NCBI RefSeq assembly: GCF_006402735.1 | Contig: NZ_CP017174.1 | Coordinates: forward strand, 2,979,001-3,043,000 | From: Myxococcus xanthus | Lineage (GTDB): Bacteria; Myxococcota; Myxococcia; Myxococcales; Myxococcaceae | DNA: 64,000 bases | Direction: 5' to 3' | Part shown: in pieces, positions 16,795-26,486 of the stretch | Layout: every line of letters begins with the position of its first letter | How positions within the stretch are numbered: position 1 is the stretch's first letter | Notes under the pieces: model-generated | The model's database searches: none | What the model was told of the DNA's origin: nothing | What the model saw: the letters and a program-made list of their open reading frames with translations, nothing else | Translations under genes and position numbers: made by a program

Positions 16795-19209
16795 ATGACC
16801 GTGACGACGCGCGCAGTGCTGGTCGTGCATCCGGAGGCGGAGCGTCGCGGACGGCTCCGCGCCTTGCTGGATGGCTACGAAGTGCTCGAGGCCTCCAACC
16901 GGCAGGAGGCGGTCGAATTCCTCTCGAAATCCACTCCCGCGCTGGTGTTGACGCATCCGGACATATTTCCCCGGTTGTTGAAGGACTTGGAGCGCTACAC
17001 CCCGCGCTCCATCCGCGCGGTGCTCTGCCCCAGGGACAATGCGCAGGCCCACCACAGCCTGGTGGACGTGGCCGCCGCGGGGCACATGTTCTTCACGCTG
17101 GAGGATGACCCCAGCCCGGCGCTGCGCCGCGCCGTCCAGGAATTGCTGGAGCTGCGCGAGTCCGAGCGCCGCGAGCCGCACGGCGTCCTGGAGGCCTGCT
17201 TCACGGCGGATGGCACGGCGTTCCGCGCGCGGCTTCTCGATGTGGCCACGGGAGGACTGGGCCTGCGCCTGGAGTCCAGCGTGCGCATCGAGCGGCTCAC
17301 GCCGGGCACGGAGCTGGAAGGGCTCCAGGTGCTGCGCGGCGACACGCTGGTGCTGCGCGCCGGCCACGCCACGGTGCGCATGGTGCGCCCGCTGCGCGCG
17401 CACGAAGGCCAGGGCTTCCACCTGGGCGTGTCGCTGGAGCGTCCCGTGGAGCACGCGCGCTCTTCCGCCGCGCCGCTGCTCAACGACTCGGTGCGCATCC
17501 GCGGCCTGCTGCGCCGCGCCGTGCGCGCGGGGGTGGGCTTCGGGCTGCGCACGCACGAAGGCAACCGGTTGGTGGACTTCTCCCGCGCGGAGGTGCTGCC
17601 GGAGGAGTCCCGCCTGGTGCTGCGCGAGCAGTCGCAGCCGGGCACGCTCTTCCATCCAGGAGACGTGGTGCGGCTGTGCCTGGACTTCGGCGGCGTGTGC
17701 CATGTGGGCACCACGGCGGTGCTGGCCTCGGAGCCCAACCAGGTGGAGGTGGCCCTGCCGCGCACGCTGAGCCTGCACCACCGCCGCAACAGCCTGCGCT
17801 TCCGCTCCTCCGTAGAGCGGCCCTTCGCGGTGTCCTTCAATTCGCCCCTGACGGGGGAGGCCATCGTCCGCCCGCTGTTGGACCTGCACACCGGCGGCTT
17901 CGCCTTTCCCTTCGACGCGGGCCGGGAGGCCTTCCCGCCGGGGTTGGTGCTGGACGACGTGATGTTGCAGCTGCCGGACGGCACGCGCTCGCGCTGCCGC
18001 GCCCAGGTGCAGGACACCGGGCAGCTCACGGTGACGGAGGAGGGCGCCAGCATGAGCCGCCCGCGCCGCTGCGGCCTGCGCATCCTGGAGCTGGCGCCGG
18101 AGGCCCGCGCCGCCATCCTGGATGCCTTCATCAAGGCGCGGTGTCCCGATGCGCGTGATGCGTCCGAGCTGCCCTTCTCCGACGTGTGGGACTTGTTCCG
18201 CTCCGCGGACGTCCGCTTTCCCGACTACCCCTTCCACGAGACGGCGACGCCCGAGCCGCTGGTGGACGCGCACCAGCGGCTGGGCAACGGCATCCACGGC
18301 CTGTCCAAGGCCATCGTCTATCAGCGCGAGGGCCGGCTCTACGGCCACATCTCCGGGCTGCGCATCTACTCGCGCACCTGGCTGTCGCAGCACCTGGTGG
18401 TGCGGCCGGGCTACCACCGGCACGAATCCATCTCCCAGGAGCTGGTGGCGCTCGCGGCCGACTACGCGGAGAGCCTGGACGACGTGGAATACCTGCGCGC
18501 GCTGTGGCGATGCCGCAACCGGTGGACGTCGCGAATCTACGGCGCCATCGCCAGCCGGTTGGAGCGCCCGGGACTGAGCTGTCTGCATGCCTTCACGCCG
18601 TGCCGGCTCCCCGTGGACGCCGCGTTGCCGCCGCCTCGGAGCGATTTGCGCGTGCGCCCCGCGGAGACGGCCGATTTGCGCTGGCTGGAGCAGCACCTGC
18701 GGGAGACGCAGGACGTAGTGCGGCTGCGCAGCTCGGACCTGGTGGAGGGCGAGATGACCATGGGGACGCTGGGCGGGCGCTACTCGGACGCGCGGCTGCG
18801 GCGCTCGCGCAGCATCGCCCTGGTGGAGGGCAAGGACGGGCCCCAGGGGTTCGTCCTCATGGAGGACTCGTCGCCCGGTCTCTTCTGGGCGGAGTGGTAC
18901 AACGCCTTCTCGCTCGTCATGGTGGAGCCGGATACGCGGGAAGCGGATGCCGTGCGTCAGGCGCTGGTGACACACGCGGTGGCGGACTCGGCCCGGCGCG
19001 GCCGCTCCACCGCGGAGTGCCTGGCCTCGGACGCGGACCTGCCCGCCCTGGAGACACTGGGTTTCCACAACCTGGGCAAGGTGATGGAGTTCACGGCCCA
19101 CCGCCGGCTCGTGCGTGACTGGAATGCCTACCTGCTCGCCGTCTTCGAGCGGCTGGCGGCCCATGGCCGGGGTGGTAGCCGGGTGGATGACAAGGACATC
19201 GCGGCATGA
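16795..19209 (+). CDS. Pseudo-receiver / tandem PilZ / GNAT-like fusion protein
   Basis: An 804-residue cytosolic protein with several modules. Residues 5-120 have a response-regulator fold, but the phospho-acceptor position is His54 (LVLTHPDIF) and the conserved KP lysine is missing, so it is probably not phosphorylated. Residues about 122-225 look like a first PilZ-type barrel (DVATGGLGLRLE). Residues about 300-450 contain the better one, with RRNSLRFR and DLHTGGFAF matching the RxxxR and (D/N)xSxxG elements that bind cyclic di-GMP. Residues about 465-620 and 620-790 resemble GNAT acetyltransferase folds. Its last four bases overlap the methyltransferase start, so translation is coupled to it and to the hybrid kinase. 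I infer a c-di-GMP-responsive output protein. Confidence 0.72.
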   Translation: MTVTTRAVLVVHPEAERRGRLRALLDGYEVLEASNRQEAVEFLSKSTPALVLTHPDIFPRLLKDLERYTPRSIRAVLCPRDNAQAHHSLVDVAAAGHMFFTLEDDPSPALRRAVQELLELRESERREPHGVLEACFTADGTAFRARLLDVATGGLGLRLESSVRIERLTPGTELEGLQVLRGDTLVLRAGHATVRMVRPLRAHEGQGFHLGVSLERPVEHARSSAAPLLNDSVRIRGLLRRAVRAGVGFGLRTHEGNRLVDFSRAEVLPEESRLVLREQSQPGTLFHPGDVVRLCLDFGGVCHVGTTAVLASEPNQVEVALPRTLSLHHRRNSLRFRSSVERPFAVSFNSPLTGEAIVRPLLDLHTGGFAFPFDAGREAFPPGLVLDDVMLQLPDGTRSRCRAQVQDTGQLTVTEEGASMSRPRRCGLRILELAPEARAAILDAFIKARCPDARDASELPFSDVWDLFRSADVRFPDYPFHETATPEPLVDAHQRLGNGIHGLSKAIVYQREGRLYGHISGLRIYSRTWLSQHLVVRPGYHRHESISQELVALAADYAESLDDVEYLRALWRCRNRWTSRIYGAIASRLERPGLSCLHAFTPCRLPVDAALPPPRSDLRVRPAETADLRWLEQHLRETQDVVRLRSSDLVEGEMTMGTLGGRYSDARLRRSRSIALVEGKDGPQGFVLMEDSSPGLFWAEWYNAFSLVMVEPDTREADAVRQALVTHAVADSARRGRSTAECLASDADLPALETLGFHNLGKVMEFTAHRRLVRDWNAYLLAVFERLAAHGRGGSRVDDKDIAA

Positions 19210-19990
19210 CCTACCTGATGGAGTCGGCCCAGGAGGTGCACCGCCTGCAAGCGCAGGCGAGCGCCACCTCCTACGCGGACCGGCTGAGGCTCACCGGGCT
19301 GAGGCCCGGGGACGCCGCACTGGATGTGGGTTGTGGTCCCGGCGTCATCACCTCGGAGATGCTGGACGTGGTGGGGCCGCACGGCTGCGTGGTGGGCATC
19401 GAGCCGCAGGCCGAACACCTGGCGGCGGCCCGGGGGCTGCTGGCGGGCAGGCCCAATGTGGAGCTGCGTCAGGGCGCGCTGCCGGAGACACATCTGCCCG
19501 CCGACCACTTCGACTACGTCTGGTGCCAGTACGTCTTCGAGTACCTGGGAGAGCCGGGCCCCGCGCTGGCGGAGCTGGTGCGCGTGGTCCGCCCCGGTGG
19601 GCGCGTGGTGGTGGCGGACATCGACGGGGTGGGGCTGTGGAACTGGCCCTTTCCGGAGGACCTCCAGGAGGAGAGCCAGAAGCTGCTCGCCGCCCTGCGC
19701 GCGGCGCGCTTCGACCTGCACGCGGGCCGCAAGCTGTTCCACCTGTTCCGCAAGGCGGGGTTGGTGGACGTGCGCGTGCACATCTCCCCGTTCTACGTGG
19801 CGGCGGGCGCGGTGGACGCGCGGCTCCGCGAGGACTGGGTCATCCGCTTCCGGACGCTGCGCCCGCTCGCCGAGCCCTTCTTCGGGGGCTCCGGCCCCTA
19901 TGACGCTTTCTGTGAACGCTTCCTCGCACTCCTGGACGACGCCGACACCCTCAAATATGCGATGGTGTTGACGACCGAAGGAGTGAAGCG

Positions 19991-19994
<4 letters not shown>
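19206..19994 (+). CDS. Class I SAM-dependent methyltransferase
   Basis: A 262-residue UbiE/COQ5-type methyltransferase: motif I ALDVGCGPGVITSEM (38-52), acidic GIEPQAEHL, motif near YVWCQYVFEYL, and VRVVRPGGRVVVADID. The substrate is not evident. Its ATG overlaps the stop of the PilZ fusion gene (ATGA), and its own stop overlaps the TTG start of the sensor kinase, so all three products are made together. The conserved setting suggests that it modifies a partner in the pathway or a small-molecule signal. Confidence 0.85.
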
Positions 19995-22903
<2,909 letters not shown>

Positions 22904-23061
22904 CGCAGGACGCAAAGGCCCCGCCCGAGCCCACGGCGCCCGGGCGGCGGAGAAGGGGAATTCCCTATCCGCGCAGGTGTCCTCCTGGGCACGGCCCGCG
23001 TGTCTGCTACAGTCACGCCACTTTTTCGTCGCACCTCTCCTTTTTCAAGGAAACGACCTGC

Positions 23062-24450
23062 ATGCAAGGCACCGTAGCCGCGGGTGATGCCCGCAAGGGG
23101 CACCCGCGAGGGCTGTATCTCCTGTTCTTCACTGAGATGTGGGAGCGCATGTCGTATTACGGCATGCGTGGCCTGCTCGTGCTCTTCCTCACGAGCAAGG
23201 TCAACGGAGGATTTGGCTGGTCCACCGCGGACGCACTCAGCCTCTACGGCACCTATACGGGCCTGGTGTACCTGACGCCCATCGCCGGCGGCTTCATCGC
23301 GGACCGCTACATGGGGCAGCGCCGGGCGGTGGTGCTCGGCGGCGTGTTGATGATGATAGGCCACCTCATCCTGGCCTTGCCCAGCGTGACGATGTTCTAC
23401 GCGGGCCTGGGATTCCTCATCATCGGCAACGGCTTCTTCAAGCCGAACATCTCCACCATGGTGGGCGGGCTGTACGCGCCCGGTGACGGCCGCCGTGACA
23501 GCGCCTTCACCATCTTCTACATGGGCATCAACCTGGGCGCGGTGCTCGGCAACTTCATCTGCGGCACGCTGGGTGAGCGCGTGGGCTGGCACTGGGGCTT
23601 CGGCGCCGCCGGCGTGGGCATGCTCCTGGGCCTGATCGCCTTCGTGTCGCTGCAGAGCAAGCTGCTGGGGAAGGTGGGCCTGGTGCCGGAGCGGATGGTG
23701 GCCGCCGCCGAGGCGAAGCCGGGCACCCCGGAGAAGTCGGGCTTCAGCCGCGATGAGTTCGACCGCATCCTCGTCATCTTCATCATGGCGCTGTTCGTCG
23801 TCGCCTTCTGGACGGGGTTCGAGCAGGCCGGCGGTTTGATGAACCTCTACACGAACGCGAAGGTGGACCGCGGCATCCTGGGTTGGGAAGTGCCGACGAC
23901 CTGGTTCCAGAACTTCAACTCCATCTTCATCGTCACGCTGGCGCCGATTTTCGCCGGCCTGTGGAGCTGGCTGGCCGCGCGCGGCAAGGACCCGAGCATC
24001 CCGGTGAAGATGAGCATGGGCCTGCTGTTCCTCTCCGCCGGCTTCCTCTTCATGCTGGGCGCCTCCAGCGAGAGCGCCTCGACGGGCAAGGCGGCGGCGT
24101 GGTGGGTGGTGATGGCCTACCTGCTGCACACCATGGGTGAGCTGTGCCTGTCGCCCGTGGGCCTGTCCATGGTGACCAAGGTGGCGCCGGCGCGCATCGT
24201 CTCCGCGATGATGGGCGTGTGGTTCCTCGCGAACGCGGCGGCCAACAAGCTGGCCGGTGTCTTCGGTGGCTACTCGGAGAAGCTGGGCGAGTTCAGCGTG
24301 TTCCTCTACATCTCCGTGGGAACGGGCATCGCTGGCGTGCTGCTGCTCGTCGTGTCGCCCATCCTCAAGCGGATGATGCACGGCACGGACGAGGTGAAGC
24401 CCTCCGCGCCCACCTCCGAGCAGCAGGGCGGCTCGGTGGCGGCGGCCTGA
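23062..24450 (+). CDS. POT-family proton-dependent oligopeptide transporter
   Basis: A 462-residue major-facilitator protein with about 12-14 membrane spans. The POT signature EMWERMSYYGMR (ExxER, near residues 22-33) is present and is needed for proton coupling. Also seen are GGFIADRYMGQRR, GNGFFKPNISTMVG and FYMGINLGA, all POT signatures. It imports di- and tripeptides, which suits a proteolytic predator. ATG 23062 has AAGGA upstream. A hairpin terminator (24483-24513) follows. The gene converges with a second POT transporter. Confidence 0.92.
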   Translation: MQGTVAAGDARKGHPRGLYLLFFTEMWERMSYYGMRGLLVLFLTSKVNGGFGWSTADALSLYGTYTGLVYLTPIAGGFIADRYMGQRRAVVLGGVLMMIGHLILALPSVTMFYAGLGFLIIGNGFFKPNISTMVGGLYAPGDGRRDSAFTIFYMGINLGAVLGNFICGTLGERVGWHWGFGAAGVGMLLGLIAFVSLQSKLLGKVGLVPERMVAAAEAKPGTPEKSGFSRDEFDRILVIFIMALFVVAFWTGFEQAGGLMNLYTNAKVDRGILGWEVPTTWFQNFNSIFIVTLAPIFAGLWSWLAARGKDPSIPVKMSMGLLFLSAGFLFMLGASSESASTGKAAAWWVVMAYLLHTMGELCLSPVGLSMVTKVAPARIVSAMMGVWFLANAAANKLAGVFGGYSEKLGEFSVFLYISVGTGIAGVLLLVVSPILKRMMHGTDEVKPSAPTSEQQGGSVAAA

Positions 24451-24482
24451 GCGGTCGCGGACTCCTCCTGATTGAAGTCCAG

Positions 24483-24513
24483 ACGCCGGCGTCCCGATGG
24501 GGCGCCGGCGTTT
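24483..24513 (+). terminator. Intrinsic terminator of the rightward POT gene
   Basis: ACGCCGGCGTCCC (24483-24495) pairs with GGGGCGCCGGCGT (24499-24511) around a three-base loop, with one G-T wobble, and is followed by TT and a pyrimidine-rich stretch. A perfect nine-base core ACGCCGGCG is shared with the opposing terminator. Confidence 0.75.
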
Positions 24514-24621
24514 CTGTTCGCGGAGCTGGCGGCCTCGCGGCGGTCCGATGCCGAAACGCGCCCGGGGGGCTGCTCCGGCGTTTCCGTTCGCGCCCCTGTC
24601 CGCGCCACGCCTGAAACACAA

Positions 24622-24652
24622 ACGCCGGCGCACCTCAGGGGTGCACCGGCGT
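24622..24652 (-). terminator. Intrinsic terminator of the leftward POT gene
   Basis: ACGCCGGCGCACC (24622-24634) and GGTGCACCGGCGT (24640-24652) form a 13-bp stem with one wobble. Reading leftward the hairpin is followed by TTTGTGTTTCAGG, a T-rich tail, which is the right side for the gene ending at 24678. Confidence 0.75.
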
Positions 24653-24677
24653 CCACTGCTGCGGGCTGACCGCCTGG

Positions 24678-26132
24678 CTACGCGGACTTCGCCGAGCCGG
24701 GCGTCACACCGGCGGCGGTGCGCTCCTCGGTGGGGACGGGCGCGGACGTCTGGTAGTAGTCGCGCACCACGTAGCGGCGGGCCACCAGGGCCATACCCAC
24801 TGCGGCCACCAGGGCGAAGCCGGCGTAGAAGAAGAACTGCCCGGAGCCCGTGAAGACGTTGAGCTTCGCGGTGATGGCCACCGCCACGTTGGCCAGCGTG
24901 TTCGTCACCAGCCACACGCTCTGGATGGTGCCCTTCATCTCACGCGGGGCCTGCGTGTACGCGAACTCCAGGCCCGTGGTGGACATCAGGATTTCGCCCA
25001 GCGTCAGCACGATGTACGGGAGAATCTGCCACGCGATGTTCAGCGTCGTGCCGCCCTCCATCGTCACCTGGAAGATGCCGGCGATGATGAACGACAGCGC
25101 GCCAATCACCAGGCCCAGCGGCATGCGCCGCAGCGGCGTCAGCTCCCAGCCGAAGCGTTGGAAGGCCGGGTAGACGACGGCCGTCAGGAAGGGGATGAGC
25201 AGCATCACCAGCAGCGGATTGACGAACTGCATCTGGCTGGCTTGGAAGGTGAACGGCCCCACCTGCGGGTCCATGGACCGGGCCTGCACCACCCACGTCG
25301 AAGCCTTCTGGTCGAAGAGCATCCAGAAGAAGGGCACGAAGGGGAGCAGCAGCGCGCTCACCTTGAACACCGCCTTCACGCCGTCCACGGCCTCCTCGGG
25401 GTGCTCCCGCTTCGCGCCGTCCAGCCAGCCGCCGCCCTGGCCGCGGTTGCGCAGCGCGCTGGCCACCACCTTGAAGAAGCTGTGCGGATTGGCGCCCGTC
25501 GCCGGCACCCGGACGTACTTGTGACGGCCCGCCCAGAAGATGAACGTCGCGATGAACATCAGCACCCCGGGGATGCCGAAGGCCACCGACGGCCCGAAGT
25601 GCTTGAGCAGCAGGGGGATGAACAGCGACGCGAAGAACGAGCCGAAGTTGATGGTCCAGTAGAAGATGGCGAAGACCTTCTTCACCAGGTGGCTGTTGGA
25701 CTCGTTGAACTGGTCCCCCACCATTGCCGCCACGCAGGGCTTGATGCCGCCACTGCCAATGGCGATGAGCGCCAGGCCCGTGAAGAACCCCGTGACGCTG
25801 TTCTCGAAGACGGCGAGGCACGCGTGGCCCAGGCAGTACACCAGGCTCAGCCCCAGGATGATGCGGTACTTCCCGAAGAACCGGTCCGCCAGGTAGCCGC
25901 CGATGAGCGGGAAGAAGTACACGCCCGCCATGAACGTGTGCATCAGGCTCTTGGCTTCGGCCTCGCGCAGCGCGTTGTCCGGTATCTGCGTGCGCAGCAG
26001 GTAGTCGATGAGGAACACCGTGAGGATGTTCCGCATCCCGTAGAAGCTGAAGCGCTCACACGCCTCGTTGCCGATGATGAAGGGGATTTGCGGCGGGAAC
26101 TTGCTGCTCTGCGCGGCGGTTGCCTGGGCCAT
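24678..26132 (-). CDS. POT-family proton-dependent oligopeptide transporter (second copy)
   Basis: A 484-residue paralogue with about 12-14 spans. It has the ExxER motif (NEACERFSFYGMR), the GGYLADRFFGKYR loop and GSGGIKPCVAAMVGDQF. It is clearly diverged from the rightward copy: the loop between spans 6 and 7 is longer and carries charged inserts, so the substrate range or affinity may differ. A Cys replaces the aromatic residue inside ExxER (EACER rather than EMWER). Two gene copies meet tail to tail with paired terminators, a layout that suggests an old inverted duplication or two independent peptide uptake systems. Confidence 0.9.
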   Translation of the reverse strand: MAQATAAQSSKFPPQIPFIIGNEACERFSFYGMRNILTVFLIDYLLRTQIPDNALREAEAKSLMHTFMAGVYFFPLIGGYLADRFFGKYRIILGLSLVYCLGHACLAVFENSVTGFFTGLALIAIGSGGIKPCVAAMVGDQFNESNSHLVKKVFAIFYWTINFGSFFASLFIPLLLKHFGPSVAFGIPGVLMFIATFIFWAGRHKYVRVPATGANPHSFFKVVASALRNRGQGGGWLDGAKREHPEEAVDGVKAVFKVSALLLPFVPFFWMLFDQKASTWVVQARSMDPQVGPFTFQASQMQFVNPLLVMLLIPFLTAVVYPAFQRFGWELTPLRRMPLGLVIGALSFIIAGIFQVTMEGGTTLNIAWQILPYIVLTLGEILMSTTGLEFAYTQAPREMKGTIQSVWLVTNTLANVAVAITAKLNVFTGSGQFFFYAGFALVAAVGMALVARRYVVRDYYQTSAPVPTEERTAAGVTPGSAKSA

Positions 26133-26353
26133 ACGACGGGGTGCTCCCTCGTGACGAAAGGTGGGGGCTCCTAGATTCTGAGAAGCCGCACCCTACCCAA
26201 CGCGCCGCCGGGACTCCACCGAACGGAAGGGCCCCGCCGCGCCACCCGGCGCTTCCCTGGCCGCACCCATGCCGGAAATCTCCGGTAAGACTACCTGCGT
26301 CATTCCGGTGGGCGTGCGTGTTTGTTAATACAACTCAAGTTGCCTGGCTGGGT

Positions 26354-26381
26354 TTGACAGGCATTGGAATATCCCTATCAT
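26354..26381 (+). promoter_or_regulatory. Orphan sigma-70 promoter, no downstream gene on this strand
   Basis: TTGACA (26354-26359), a perfect -35, is followed after 16 bases by TATCAT (26376-26381), matching the -10 consensus at five positions. Transcription would start near 26388 and run rightward, toward the antisense strand of the uvrA 3' end. A palindrome (26331-26342) lies just upstream of the -35. Confidence 0.5.
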
Positions 26382-26387
26382 TTCCCA

Positions 26388-26460
26388 TGATGTCTTTCCT
26401 CCAAGGTGGTGCGAGGGGGTGGGGGTGAATGAAGGCACCCCCGTCCCCCCGCTCCATTTT
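26388..26460 (+). ncRNA. Candidate small RNA (about 73 nt) ending in a hairpin
   Basis: The interval runs from the predicted start of the orphan promoter to a T-run (26457-26460). It ends in an interrupted GC stem: GCG-A-GGGGG-T-GGGGGTG (26411-26427) pairs with CACCCCC-GT-CCCCC-CGC (26436-26452). There is no open frame with a start and ribosome site. The T-run is short and three bases from the stem, so termination is uncertain. On the opposite strand the hairpin lacks a T-run, which argues against it being the uvrA terminator. Confidence 0.35.
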
Positions 26461-26486
26461 CCCAGGAGGCATTGCGCGGTGCGCCG

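Larger units (their letters stand above)
26133..26486. other. 354-bp intergenic region between a POT gene and uvrA
   Basis: The two flanking genes both read leftward. The left part should carry the POT promoter, which I could not define. The right part is locally AT-rich and contains a palindrome (CAACT-CA-AGTTG, 26331-26342), an unexplained rightward promoter (26354-26381) and a hairpin with a T-run (26411-26460). No protein gene of any size with a ribosome site is visible. Confidence 0.5.

Noticed and set aside
16753..19164. 803-codon leftward frame opposite the PilZ fusion gene
   Set aside because: Shadow frame. The forward product has coherent domains and coupling to its neighbours.
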